From: Anaerolineaceae bacterium
GTDB lineage: Bacteria; Chloroflexota; Anaerolineae; Aggregatilineales; Phototrophicaceae
Length of the DNA: 64,000 nucleotides
Assembly: GCA_016124855.1 (NCBI GenBank)
Contig: WGMX01000010.1
Span: 1-64,000 of the forward strand
Direction of reading: 5' to 3'
Position numbers and translations under genes: made by a program. The notes under the pieces were generated by a model that searched no databases, was not told the origin of the DNA, and saw nothing but the letters and a program-made list of their open reading frames with translations. Positions 53,208 through 62,292 of this stretch are shown piece by piece. Within the stretch, counting starts at the first letter, position 1; each line of letters opens with the position of its first letter.

Positions 53208-53477
53208 TTTGTCTCCTTCAAGCAAATTGCTCAGGCAATGATGCCACCGCCCCGGCAACTGCTGGCGCTACTCGTCTATAATGCGGTGTTCAGCTTGCCG
53301 CTATTCGCATTTCTACTGATCTTCCTGCTATTTAGACAGTAGGATCATCGAGCGCTTCAATCAGTTCATCCAGCATTGGATGCTGCACATTATAAAATGT
53401 TACCTATTATGTTTGGTGTCGGATTGGTAGTGAACGCGGCGATGTTCCTGCTGAGAGGTACCATGCTGCTCAGCTAG
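53208..53477 (+). pseudogene. Decayed membrane-protein gene
   Basis: A frame reads P-P-P-R-Q-L-L-A-L-L-V-Y-N-A-V-F and then a second hydrophobic segment, before an in-frame stop near 53340. It continues in another frame as R-F-N-Q-F-I-Q-H-W-M-L and again as G-V-G-L-V-V-N-A-A-M-F-L-L-R-G. These are the last helices of an integral membrane protein, perhaps of the GAP/Sap or LysE-like group. The neighbouring decayed TetR gene was probably its regulator. Confidence 0.6.
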
Positions 53478-53965
53478 ACCCCTAATTTGTCATGGGTGGA
53501 TTATTCTTATCCTGTTTTTGGCTATCCAGCCTTTTCTCACTAACTTCCCAAAAACTAGGTTCTGTGCAGGCATAGATTAAGAGAAATTCGCCCCATGGCG
53601 CTTTGGGACAATTCATTCTCTGAATGGATAACTATGTGACTTTCGGCAGCATGCTCAATGTTTTTGGTCTAGTCATTGGGGCAGATAACCACTAAGCCCG
53701 CGTCCACCCTCGATTAAGTGTTGAGTTCCTGAAACTCAGCGGCAAAATCATCTGGAATGACGCAAGGTGCGGGAACATCACGAGCACATAGATACAGATT
53801 AATAACATCCGTTTTCTTGATTAGATATAAGAATTAGACCCACTTATATTGTTTGGCCTCAATTGCTTTGTTCACTGTAATTAAAAGTCACACGTTTACA
53901 CGCCTCTGGTTGATTTAAACACAACCAGAGGCGCGTATTACTTTACTTCTAACTACTACAGATCC
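53478..53965. other. Gap with no recognisable gene
   Basis: About 490 bases with stop codons in all frames. At 53662-53690 a short frame reads F-W-S-S-H-W-G-R, similar to stretches near 665 and 60026. A longer broken frame nearby contains V-E-F-L-K-L-S-G-K-I-I-W-N-D. These are likely relics. A hairpin-like CCTCTGGTTGATTTAAACACAACCAGAGG (in parts, 53903-53931) lies downstream of the hydrolase gene and may end its transcript. Confidence 0.4.
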
Positions 53966-54772
53966 TTACGAGGCGATTTTAATCAAGATTCTGGCTAGCT
54001 CATCGGGTACAGTCATGTATGCAGCGTGACCAGCGTTAACCGCATAAACCTTGTCTACAGGTGTATAAGACATCATGAGCGCTTGGAGTTGGGGGCTAAC
54101 CACTATATCTTGAGAGGTCATAATATAGGCCTTTTTTACCGAACCGAAGTTTTTGTCGGTGAGTACAAGTTTTTCGTTCGGCGGTGCCAAAGGCTCGTCT
54201 AGTTGGGATGCAGCCACAACTTTGAGCTGGTCCGGATTGCAATCCGGGCAAAAAGCCGTTGGAAAAACGTCCTCAGGAATGGACGCGGTTGTAAAGTCTT
54301 TTGAGACAATAAAATTTCCCTTTTGCCCCAAAATACTGTATTTGTCCAAGCCACTTAACGTCAGTAAATTATCACCGTTGCGCGGCAAATAAGCTGCTAA
54401 ATAAACCAAAGTTTGGATTCGATCTGGGATCGTTTCTGCAACATCTGAAATAACCATGCCACCAAAACTATGTCCGACTAAGATGACAGGCTGATTTTGC
54501 TTTTTGATCACATCAATGACGGCATCACGATATTGGGTCATGGTAATGTCTTTAAATGGCGTTTTATCGGTGCCACGTCCGACCCATTCGACTGCGATAG
54601 CCTCATAACCTTGCGCTTTCAATGCGTCGATTACGGGTGTCCATCCGGTTGAGTCTTGAAATGCGCCATGAACTAAAACGAATACCGGTGACTTATTTTG
54701 AGCAGCGTCTACACCGGGGATCATACTCAGTGCTAACAATAAAACACTTAACCACATCAACCTGCGAATCAT
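53966..54772 (-). CDS. Exported alpha/beta hydrolase
   Basis: 268 residues. A Sec signal peptide (1-24) ends P-G-V-D-A-A-Q. The fold is shown by V-L-V-H-G-A-F near residue 32 (oxyanion region), the nucleophile elbow G-H-S-F-G-G with S102, and a C-terminal N-A-G-H-A-A-Y carrying the catalytic His. Two cysteines in F-C-P-D-C-N may form a disulfide outside the membrane. The family includes esterases of unknown substrate. It is divergent from an AraC-type regulator. Confidence 0.85.
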   Translation of the reverse strand: MIRRLMWLSVLLLALSMIPGVDAAQNKSPVFVLVHGAFQDSTGWTPVIDALKAQGYEAIAVEWVGRGTDKTPFKDITMTQYRDAVIDVIKKQNQPVILVGHSFGGMVISDVAETIPDRIQTLVYLAAYLPRNGDNLLTLSGLDKYSILGQKGNFIVSKDFTTASIPEDVFPTAFCPDCNPDQLKVVAASQLDEPLAPPNEKLVLTDKNFGSVKKAYIMTSQDIVVSPQLQALMMSYTPVDKVYAVNAGHAAYMTVPDELARILIKIAS

Positions 54773-54921
54773 AACTCAATACTCCTATAACCTAGTTGTT
54801 GATTTGTCTCCGGATGACGTTACAATCTTATGAAGCATTTGATAATTTCAGAATGGCTATTTGTCTTAGGAGCATGTCCATTCGTCCACGACTGGCGTTT
54901 AGTTAGTCAAATGAGGCACAT

Positions 54922-55851
54922 GTGGATCCACTCAAACAAGTTTTGCAAGCGATGCGTCTTGAACCACAAATATTTCACCGTATGGAGCAGTACACCCCTT
55001 GGGGTATTGAGTTTTCAATTCAAAATGGCGCAGCTATTCATGTCGTTGAGACAGGAAACTGTTGGTTACGCCTCGAGGATGGTAGCAAGCCTATGCGTCT
55101 TTTAACGGGTGATATTGTCGTTGTGTCCAATGCGCAAAAATATGAAATTAGTGGTGATCTTTCGTCTGCATCTATAACCCTAGATGATTGGCTTAAGCAG
55201 CCTAAGACCGAACCAGTGTCACATAATACATGCCTCGATATTGCAGACGCGACCACCCTTCTATGCAGCATATTGCGTCCCTATCACGGCACAGTTCATC
55301 CTTTATTCTCACTTTTACCACCGTTAATCTATATCAAGAATATTGAGGGGCGTCCTATTGAATGGTTAGCTATGCCACTGGATAACATTTCATCGGAAGC
55401 TCAAACTCAGTATCCGGGGTATGAGACGGTGATTAGCCGCTTATTAGATATCCTGTTTATTATGGTTATCCGTTACTGGATAACTCACCAAACGCCAGAT
55501 GAGGGCGGATGGCTAGGCGCTTTGTACCATCCGCAAATAGGTAAGGTCTTAAATCGGCTGCATTCCGAACTGGCCCATCAATGGACGATCACTGAGCTGG
55601 CTGAAATCGCTCTTATGTCACGCTCTGCCTTCAGTGCTCAATTTTCTAAAGTCGTGGGGGAATCGCCAATGCAATACTTGACGCGCTGGCGAATGCAGTT
55701 GGCTGCAAATGCTCTGATTGATAATCCTATGGCTTCAGTCGAATACATTGCAAGTCAGTTTGGCTATACTTCGGCCTTTGCTTTCAGCAAAACATTTAAA
55801 CGTGTTTTTGGCTTGGCACCGTCCAAATATCGGGGAAAATATGCCAGCTAA
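54922..55851 (+). CDS. AraC-family regulator with cupin-type sensor
   Basis: 309 residues from a GTG start at 54922 with AGG five bases upstream. Residues 20-170 are cupin-like, with I-H-V-V-E-T-G-N-C-W-L-R near residue 40 and L-L-T-G-D-I-V-V-V near 61, as in the AraC group with a Cupin_6-type domain. Residues 205-305 carry two helix-turn-helices, W-T-I-T-E-L-A-E-I-A-L-M-S-R-S-A-F and Y-I-A-S-Q-F-G-Y-T-S-A-F-A-F-S. It likely controls the divergent hydrolase gene. Confidence 0.88.
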   Translation: MDPLKQVLQAMRLEPQIFHRMEQYTPWGIEFSIQNGAAIHVVETGNCWLRLEDGSKPMRLLTGDIVVVSNAQKYEISGDLSSASITLDDWLKQPKTEPVSHNTCLDIADATTLLCSILRPYHGTVHPLFSLLPPLIYIKNIEGRPIEWLAMPLDNISSEAQTQYPGYETVISRLLDILFIMVIRYWITHQTPDEGGWLGALYHPQIGKVLNRLHSELAHQWTITELAEIALMSRSAFSAQFSKVVGESPMQYLTRWRMQLAANALIDNPMASVEYIASQFGYTSAFAFSKTFKRVFGLAPSKYRGKYAS

Positions 55852-56061
55852 TTATGTGTGAAATCACTACAACACTGTGGTGAAACCCCCGATAGTATCA
55901 AGAAGCCTGTGCAGTGAGAATAGTGTTGAGGTAACGAGTGCATAACAGTTTGATTGCTCAGAAACTGAAGCCCATTGAACTCTTGCAAACTTCAGTGCTG
56001 CTGATTTGGCTAATGGCAGCCATACATGTTTCCAGCAGTATTATGTCAATACAACCCATTT

Positions 56062-57117
56062 TCAAAGTAATTCATGTGCTTTATTCCATTCGGCAGAACG
56101 GGCACTCAACATAACATGTTCTTCACTTGAGAACTCAGTTTTAGCCAGATATGGAAGGGTCTTTGGCCCACGGCTTAATATCCATATCGGCAGCATCACC
56201 ATCAACTGAAGTTGTGTTTTTAAGCTGCGTTTGGCTTGTGGCATCAATTCTACATACCGGCGCGCGATTGTTTCAAAATCTTCCGGTTCTCGCCCTGTAA
56301 TGTGCCGTACAACGTCAGTCGGACTGTTAAGGGCAAAAGCATTGTTCTGGTAATCCAGTAAATATTGCTCAAACTGAGCAATGTTATAATCGGAAAAACC
56401 CAGACCGTGCATGACTTTTGAAAAAATCCATATCGGGGTATTAATGTACCGCACCCTGTGTCCCAACACCCTAGTTAACATGGCAGCCATGTCATACGGT
56501 GACAACAATTCTGGACCTGTTGGACGATAGGTCTTACCAGCATGACCATCAGGCCTTGCCAAGATTTCAGCCACCACCGCCGCAATATCTTCGTTTGAAG
56601 GGGCTGCATTGAGGCCATTTCCATACGGCAGCATCAACATCCCAAACTGAGCCGCAAACATCAAGGGCTGAAGATCGTTATCTGCGAAGAAACCGACATT
56701 AATAAAGGTGATAGCCGTGACCGGTAGTAGCGAAATCAGCCGATCTGCTAGCCAAACTTCGCGGGTATGCACCGAGGGATGGTTTGGATTCGCCAGCCAT
56801 TGACTCATCACAACGACCGATTCGAGTTTATGTTCAGCCGCGACAGCCGCAAATACCGCAGCCGCTTTTAGATTACCTTCAGCCAGCGGGGTGCAAAAGT
56901 AGGCGCGCTCTACTCCGACCATCGCCTGCTTCATATCATTAATGTCAGTAATGGAACCAGTGACAATATCAGCACCTTTTGCTTTCAGACGTTCGCTCCT
57001 TTGATCTTCGCGACGTACAAACGCTGTAACCGGAAAACCTTCACTCAAGAGTTGGAGTGCGACGGGCATACCGGTTTTTCCCGCAGCGGTCATAACAAGT
57101 ATACGTGGTTTACTCAT
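56062..57117 (-). CDS. NmrA-like NAD(P)-binding protein
   Basis: 351 residues from the ATG at 57117, preceded by GGGAAG; the long upstream frame to 57294 overlaps the previous gene. The N-terminus reads I-L-V-M-T-A-A-G-K-T-G-M-P-V-A, a Rossmann dinucleotide fold of the atypical SDR type, followed by F-V-R-R-E-D near residue 34. A catalytic Tyr/Lys pair is not obvious, as in NmrA redox sensors and NAD(P)H-quinone reductase homologues. It overlaps the membrane-protein gene by eight bases and belongs to the MerR-controlled group. Confidence 0.8.
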   Translation of the reverse strand: MSKPRILVMTAAGKTGMPVALQLLSEGFPVTAFVRREDQRSERLKAKGADIVTGSITDINDMKQAMVGVERAYFCTPLAEGNLKAAAVFAAVAAEHKLESVVVMSQWLANPNHPSVHTREVWLADRLISLLPVTAITFINVGFFADNDLQPLMFAAQFGMLMLPYGNGLNAAPSNEDIAAVVAEILARPDGHAGKTYRPTGPELLSPYDMAAMLTRVLGHRVRYINTPIWIFSKVMHGLGFSDYNIAQFEQYLLDYQNNAFALNSPTDVVRHITGREPEDFETIARRYVELMPQAKRSLKTQLQLMVMLPIWILSRGPKTLPYLAKTEFSSEEHVMLSARSAEWNKAHELL

Positions 57118-57928
57118 CGTAATTACTTCCCTTTCTATCGTGAATGACATCTTGTAACGGGCCAGACCGAAATGGTTTCTTCGCGCTACTACTACGCTCT
57201 GATGTCGAGAGCAACTGATAAATGATGTAAAACTGGATACTAGCCAGAATGGGAACAATATACGTCGGAATAAGCAGGACATAATTGATGACACTGGTTG
57301 GTTTACCTGAAGCAGTCAATTGCGCGGCGAACGTACCAATATACGCACCACCTGTCACGAATGCGCTTATGAAATCGACGAAGCCAAAGACCAACCAGAC
57401 CATCACCCATATGCGCGCATTTGGTCGTTTGGTGACAATTAGATAAATCACTACCAAGGACAGCAGCGCGACGAAGATTTCCCCATAACCAGCTGGTAAA
57501 GCAAAATTGGCAGGCAGCAACTTGGCATCCAAGAGAGTGATAAAGTCACTACCGCCTGCAAACCGAACGATATGGATAGCGATGAGCCAAGTGATGGGAA
57601 TCGCACTAATCACTTCACGAAACGGTGCCCACAGCAGTGGCAGCAGCCCAATCGAGAGGCCGATTATCGTCAAACCAACTACCGCAGGGGTTGACAACAC
57701 GCTATCGTTGATCGGGTAAATCGCCAGTCCAAGTCGCACAACTAACCAGATTGCAAGGATGGCACCAGCTACCGCTAGAACATTGCGCTGTCTAGCCCTA
57801 CTGAGATTGGTTATGGAAAATCTTGATGCCAAAACAAACCAAGTCAAAACTGCGAGAACAACCGCAAGCAAAATAATCAACACAACTGTGTTAATCGGAA
57901 AAATCGAAATGGAGGTCGACTGAAACAT
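57110..57928 (-). CDS. Seven-helix membrane protein of unknown function
   Basis: 272 residues from the ATG at 57928 with AAGGAAG upstream. About seven hydrophobic segments span residues 12-245: the first has L-I-I-L-L-A-V-V-L-A-V-L, and later ones include V-V-G-L-T-I-I-G-L-S-I-G-L-L-P-L and I-F-V-A-L-L-S-L-V-V-I-Y. The C-terminal 25 residues are charged and cytoplasmic. No known family was recognised. It is between the carbonic anhydrase and NmrA-like genes. Confidence 0.75.
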   Translation of the reverse strand: MFQSTSISIFPINTVVLIILLAVVLAVLTWFVLASRFSITNLSRARQRNVLAVAGAILAIWLVVRLGLAIYPINDSVLSTPAVVGLTIIGLSIGLLPLLWAPFREVISAIPITWLIAIHIVRFAGGSDFITLLDAKLLPANFALPAGYGEIFVALLSLVVIYLIVTKRPNARIWVMVWLVFGFVDFISAFVTGGAYIGTFAAQLTASGKPTSVINYVLLIPTYIVPILASIQFYIIYQLLSTSERSSSAKKPFRSGPLQDVIHDRKGSNYDE

Positions 57929-58050
57929 AGTGTCTTCCTTTATAAAATCAGGCATTTGAAACGTATGGCAAACACGAAACTTAACGTATAGGATGTACGC
58001 AAGAAACATCTGCCCGTAATTCATCCCGTCGGCGCTGTTATGCGATTCGC

Positions 58051-58581
58051 TTATTCGACTGGATCGGGTGACACGACTGTTTCGACTAAGCCGGTATGGA
58101 CGTCATAGACGAGGCCACTTATCATCCACATACTTGGCAAAATACCCATCGCTTTGAGTGCGGCAACATCATATTCCACCGCCGCATACGGGTCTGAGAT
58201 CGCTTTGAAGGCAACACCGGAATCATCAATACCAAAATAAGGTGCCAGAATTTCCGGTTTTTCTTCCAGCCGGGTGATCCCGCAATCTGTGTGGTGGAGT
58301 ACGATTAGGTTGAATATCCCACTGGGATTGATACCTTCAATTTGGGCGATAGTCTGAAGCATCCCCATCGTTTGCAAAGTATCTGGTGTAATACGACCAC
58401 CAATGTTCCGAATGACTACTGCTTCCCCGGGTGCGAGTCCTAGCAAATGTGCTGGATCAACCCGAGGATCAACGCAACTGATGACCATTGTGCGCAGTAT
58501 GGGCATCAAGGACTGGTCAGGGATGAAGTGTTGCTGAACGAAGTTGGTGTTTCGCTGCATAAGCATGTCTAAGGTACTCAT
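58051..58581 (-). CDS. Beta-class carbonic anhydrase-like protein
   Basis: 176 residues, short for the class. The zinc site is complete: C36-V-D38-P-R40 and H97-T-D-C100. The G-G-R-I-T-P region (61-66) corresponds to the usual N-A-G-G loop. It would interconvert CO2 and bicarbonate in the cytoplasm, although short members can have other roles. Its promoter has the 19-bp spacing of MerR-activated genes, with a dyad shared by the MerR gene upstream. Confidence 0.85.
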   Translation of the reverse strand: MSTLDMLMQRNTNFVQQHFIPDQSLMPILRTMVISCVDPRVDPAHLLGLAPGEAVVIRNIGGRITPDTLQTMGMLQTIAQIEGINPSGIFNLIVLHHTDCGITRLEEKPEILAPYFGIDDSGVAFKAISDPYAAVEYDVAALKAMGILPSMWMISGLVYDVHTGLVETVVSPDPVE

Positions 58582-58639
58582 TACATTTTTCCTGTGCTGA
58601 ATTTTGGTTAATCGCGGTCAATCGGTCTACCGCAAACAC

Positions 58640-58670
58640 AGGTTAACCTTTGACGTTACGTCAGAGTCAA
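58640..58670 (-). promoter_or_regulatory. MerR-type promoter of the carbonic anhydrase operon
   Basis: On the minus strand, TTGACT (complement of 58665-58670), a 19-base spacer, TAACCT (complement of 58640-58645). The spacer contains CTGACGTAACGTCAA (58650-58664), a dyad of TGACGT and ACGTCA around one base. The long spacer and central dyad are hallmarks of MerR-family control. The -35 box overlaps the stop codon of the MerR gene. Confidence 0.78.
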
Positions 58671-59518
58671 GACCCTAATTTTTCGCCGATTTGGCTCACT
58701 GGCAATTGCAATTCAACCACTGCTGAATCCTCATTGCCCTCGATCGGAAGTTGCATCAACACTTCGCGTACGCTGCCCGTGATTCGCCAATTATTCTGCT
58801 CTAGCCAGTTGGCTAACGATGCATAACTCCGATGAGTTTCGCTGACCCGTCCCATATGCACCAGCGTTGCCATTGTTTTAACAGCAGGTAATTGACACGA
58901 AATGAGTGTACGCTCCTCAGATAATCTGACTGATTGCTGAGCTTTGCCGGTCAATACATATCCTACCTCTACATCTAATTCATCAGGATCAAACATCGGT
59001 GACTGAATTACAATTGTGACATGACCCAAAGTATTCTGTCCCACCATCGTGGGTACAACCGCAACCATTTTCTCAACAAGCTGTCGTATGCCGGGCATAC
59101 CGGGCAATACTTCCCGTACAGATAAAAATTGTTGAGCAGGAACCGATTTCAAAACTACATCTGGCTCTTGAATTTGTCCGTGTGAGTCAATTTGTTGCAA
59201 CCGTGATTCGACCATGCGTAACCGCATCATTTCTTCTTGAAGCGAAAGCTCAATCTGTGCTTTCCGCAGCGCCAACATACCTTTAATCTCTTCAATAGAT
59301 GTGTTACTTTCTAACAATTGGGAAATTTGTTCCAACGACAATCCGAGTTCCTTTAATACAAGAATGCGATTGAGCCGAGGCAGTTGTCGGGCGCTGTAAT
59401 AGCGATAACCTGTTTGCTGGTCGGTAAAATCAGGGCTAAGCAGACCCAATTCATCGTACCATCGCAGCAAACGACCTGACACTTGGGCGATCTTAGAAAA
59501 TTCTCCAATACGAAACAT
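58667..59518 (-). CDS. MerR-family regulator with GyrI-like effector domain
   Basis: 283 residues. The winged helix is I-G-E-F-S-K-I-A-Q-V-S-G-R-L-L-R-W-Y-D-E-L-G-L-L (in parts, residues 3-26), with the second motif G-Y-R-Y-Y-S-A-R-Q-L near 37. A coiled-coil dimer helix runs at about 80-112. Residues 120-280 form a GyrI-like ligand domain, as in BmrR/TipAL-type multidrug sensors. Dyads at its own promoter and at the carbonic anhydrase promoter identify the likely regulon. Confidence 0.92.
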   Translation of the reverse strand: MFRIGEFSKIAQVSGRLLRWYDELGLLSPDFTDQQTGYRYYSARQLPRLNRILVLKELGLSLEQISQLLESNTSIEEIKGMLALRKAQIELSLQEEMMRLRMVESRLQQIDSHGQIQEPDVVLKSVPAQQFLSVREVLPGMPGIRQLVEKMVAVVPTMVGQNTLGHVTIVIQSPMFDPDELDVEVGYVLTGKAQQSVRLSEERTLISCQLPAVKTMATLVHMGRVSETHRSYASLANWLEQNNWRITGSVREVLMQLPIEGNEDSAVVELQLPVSQIGEKLGS

Positions 59519-59548
59519 GTGTTTATCCCTCGAACTAACAATGCAATA

Positions 59549-59579
59549 AGTCTATATTTTGACGTTACGTCAATGTCAA
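59549..59579 (-). promoter_or_regulatory. MerR-type promoter of the merR-like gene
   Basis: On the minus strand, TTGACA (complement of 59574-59579). The perfect dyad TTGACGTAACGTCAA (59559-59573) sits in the spacer. The -10 box is TATAGA at 17 bases (59551-59556) or TAGACT at 19 bases (59549-59554). The dyad is the same as at 58650-58664 except for one base. Confidence 0.78.
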
Positions 59580-59724
59580 GAAATCGTGAAAATGATTAGG
59601 GCAAACGCCTATGGTTCATGTTCTAACCAATCAAAAGAGAGTGCTTTATCCCAGGCCTCCATTTTGCGTTTGGCAACAGATACCTGCATTTAGAATGGTA
59701 CCTAATCATGATGGACTGTTTCGA

Positions 59725-59950
59725 ATGCCAAATACACATTTTACAATTGCGATTCATGCACTATCTTTACTACCTATGCAAGGGCGTACCGTTTCTTCGC
59801 AGGAGATTGTAATCAGTGCCAACATGTATCCAGCATTCGTGCGTCGAATCATTCGCGAATTGGTTAGGGACAGCTTATTGAAACGGAGTTAGGGGTATCT
59901 GGCGGGGTGGAACTAGAACTATTTTTGAACAGTGGCGTCTGGAGTAGATC
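59725..59950 (+). pseudogene. Truncated, frameshifted Rrf2-family regulator
   Basis: From the ATG at 59725 the frame reads N-T-H-F-T-I-A-I-H-A-L-S-L-L, then S-S-Q-E-I-V-I-S-A-N-M-Y-P-A-F-V-R-R-I-I, the start and recognition helix of Rrf2 proteins. The frame stops at 59892. In the next frame the expected continuation is seen as L-I-E-T-E-L-G-V-S-G-G-V-E-L. The rest of the gene is lost. Confidence 0.7.
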
Positions 59951-60146
59951 AGAATCGTGCGCATATTAGCTTGGGCTTTCTGCGTCCCGCTATTATTGGG
60001 GAACTAACTCAACTCTCACTGGCTCTGGTCTAAGCAATGGGGAAAGATCAGCAACTTTGAAACTGGTTTCGTCAGAGTTGGCGATTTTTTGCACTAACGA
60101 CACTAATAAAAGTGGACGACTTCAAAAGAATACTTTAAATTGTCTA
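59951..60146. other. Short non-coding stretch with a gene relic
   Basis: A frame at 60014-60097 reads H-W-L-W-S-K-Q-W-G-K-I-S-N-F-E-T-G-F-V and then a stop. It resembles the relic at 655-695. No intact gene is present. Confidence 0.4.
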
Positions 60147-60767
60147 TTAATTCGACTTTTTGATGTTAAGTGCCTTGTCAATACGAAAAAGCGTATGATC
60201 AACGGCGCTGTCCAATATCTCATCTGGTAAAGATAAAGTATCAAGTGCCCGTGTCTGAAGAATGCTCGCCAGCCCATGAATGGTTGACCAGACAAAAAGT
60301 GCGTCAAGTGATACCTTACCTGAACCATCTACCTCATCAATATTCAAATTAGTTTGAGCAATACAGCTGCGCAGCAGAGCAAAAGCATGCTGTGCGCTCT
60401 TCATCATTTCGGGATGTTGTGTTGGATCGGGTAATGGAGTGCCAAACATCAGACGGTATTGCAAGGGGTGCATCAGCGCGTAATTCAGATAGGCCCGTCC
60501 CATTGACTCAAGGTTAGCCAGCGGATTGTCGCTATGAGGTCGGTCATCAAGATACTGAGCGAAAGAATTAAACGCACGGCTCACAATCTCTGCAAGAATA
60601 TGCTCTCGGCTAGGAAAGTGTTTATAAGGAGCCTGATGCGACACACCAAGACGACGTGATATTTCGCGCAGACTCAATTCTTCGATGCCCGATACTTCGA
60701 TAATTTTTAACGCCTCTTGAATACAGGCCTCACGCAAATCAGTGACTTTACCTTTTTGCCGTGTCAT
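60147..60767 (-). CDS. TetR/AcrR-family regulator (WHG-type C-terminal domain)
   Basis: 206 residues from the ATG at 60767 with AAGG upstream; longer in-frame starts exist at 60782 and 60830. The N-terminus has A-L-K-I-I-E-V-S-G-I-E-E-L-S-L-R-E-I-S-R-R-L-G-V-S (in parts) and S-H-Q-A-P-Y-K-H-F-P-S-R-E-H. The C-terminal part resembles WHG-domain TetR proteins, with P-L-Q-Y-R-L-M-F-G near residue 100. It follows the Fe-S/SCP2 gene by about 170 bases on the same strand. Two TetR-like operators at 63173-63218, in front of the SDR gene, are likely its targets. Confidence 0.85.
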   Translation of the reverse strand: MTRQKGKVTDLREACIQEALKIIEVSGIEELSLREISRRLGVSHQAPYKHFPSREHILAEIVSRAFNSFAQYLDDRPHSDNPLANLESMGRAYLNYALMHPLQYRLMFGTPLPDPTQHPEMMKSAQHAFALLRSCIAQTNLNIDEVDGSGKVSLDALFVWSTIHGLASILQTRALDTLSLPDEILDSAVDHTLFRIDKALNIKKSN

Positions 60768-60940
60768 AAATACCTTGGTCATATCAATGCTGTGTGATGG
60801 ATCAACAACAACTCGTCCATCAATTAGCAATTAAGATACCATATATGTTTCAATACCGTCAGTAACCCATTATCGTGGAAACCCTGCACCCCATTGGAGA
60901 TTTGTTAATCCCTTTCTAAATCTTCTCTGTTGATGATGCC

Positions 60941-62284
60941 TTAGAAGGGAAAGCAGTTCCCAAAAGCAACTAAAAGACGAGGATCACCCTGTATACGTAT
61001 TTTGCGAGTCAAAAATGCGAATACCCCTGTCGTTTTGCGATTCAAAAAGCGAACCCATGTTTCCCCATCCGCATAAATTATGAGATTCGCTGTACCTTGC
61101 AAGCCATCTTCTTTCCGGATGCTTTCATTGCGAATGGTAACGGTCATATTGATTGGTGTTGCTCCAGTGAAGATGAAATGGTAGACCGTGTTCAGTCCTT
61201 CAGATTTGCCTCGCTGGAAAAAATGAACCATGTTATCTGCAAAACCTCGAATTGTGGTCACCCCAGCCCCATTCTTTACCTCTTTCACTGTTTTGTGAGG
61301 AAAGCGTTTGCGAACGTGAATTGCAGCATCAGACCCTTTAGTGACATAAACTGTTTCGTCTTTGTTTTGTAAAGGCTTCACAATATCCTTCAAATAACGG
61401 CCCTTATCTGCTAGATAAGGTGAAATCACATCCTCACCTGCTGGACAGACTGCCATACAATAAGCTGCTTTGTAGTTGGGACCGTAGGCTAGACTTTGCC
61501 ACATTGATACTGTTTCACCTTTATCAAACTGTTTATGATAAGCATCTGCACTTTGACTATCCGTTAGCGCGTCCACCCAACTGCTAAAACCCCCTAGGAA
61601 CTCGCGGTAATTGTGAGTGAAACAGGCATTAAAATCAAACCATCCATCTGCACCAATCGCGCCAACAGGGCAGGCCGCCACACATAGTTTGCATTCCAGA
61701 CAGGGATTGTAATCAATAGCACGGTTTTCGTCGCGGATATCTGCGTCAATGAGCACGGCTCCTAAGAGAATGAAATTGCCAAACTTCGGATGAATCACAT
61801 TCCTATGAATACCCATCTGTCCCAGACCGCCTGCCACGGCAATTGGTTTATATGAGATAACCCATGCTTTTTGATCTGGAAAGCGCTTGGCTTCCATTGG
61901 GAAGGCTAGTGGCGGGTTGAGTGCACGTATGCCGTGTTCTTCCAAGAGCGACACCACCCTTCGGCCAACATCATCAACTTCATCGCCCGTATTATGAAAT
62001 TCATGGTTAGCAACTGAGCGAAATGGTGTACGAATGAGCTCACGATGCATCCGTACCACATAGGGAATAACGGTGCGTACAGATGGAAAGAGTTGGAGTA
62101 ACTCATCACGTTGGTCTTTTAGCTCAGATCGATCAATGCTTACAAATCCTACATCATCTGCACCCGCCGAAATTACCAGTTCACGTAACCAAACGGCATC
62201 AAGAGGCTCAGTACGCCTTTCCAAAATATCAACTAGACGAGGCTCCATCTTCTTGACAGTGGGATGTTCATTCAATCTGGACAT
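60941..62284 (-). CDS. Double-cluster Fe-S protein fused to an SCP2 sterol-carrier-like domain
   Basis: 447 residues. Residues 1-290 resemble QueG/epoxyqueuosine reductase-type double-cluster ferredoxin proteins: C195-x2-C198-x2-C201-x3-C205-P for one [4Fe-4S] cluster, and C221, C276 and C280-P with C-M-A-V-C-P for the other. Residues about 340-440 look like an SCP2 sterol/lipid-binding domain, with M-T-V-T-I-R-N-E and L-I-I-Y-A-D-G-E-T-W. A cobalamin-dependent tRNA role is not assured; an electron-transfer or reductase role on a lipid-like compound is possible. It starts eight bases after the SDR stop, in one operon. Confidence 0.82.
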   Translation of the reverse strand: MSRLNEHPTVKKMEPRLVDILERRTEPLDAVWLRELVISAGADDVGFVSIDRSELKDQRDELLQLFPSVRTVIPYVVRMHRELIRTPFRSVANHEFHNTGDEVDDVGRRVVSLLEEHGIRALNPPLAFPMEAKRFPDQKAWVISYKPIAVAGGLGQMGIHRNVIHPKFGNFILLGAVLIDADIRDENRAIDYNPCLECKLCVAACPVGAIGADGWFDFNACFTHNYREFLGGFSSWVDALTDSQSADAYHKQFDKGETVSMWQSLAYGPNYKAAYCMAVCPAGEDVISPYLADKGRYLKDIVKPLQNKDETVYVTKGSDAAIHVRKRFPHKTVKEVKNGAGVTTIRGFADNMVHFFQRGKSEGLNTVYHFIFTGATPINMTVTIRNESIRKEDGLQGTANLIIYADGETWVRFLNRKTTGVFAFLTRKIRIQGDPRLLVAFGNCFPF

Positions 62285-62292
62285 CTTCTACC

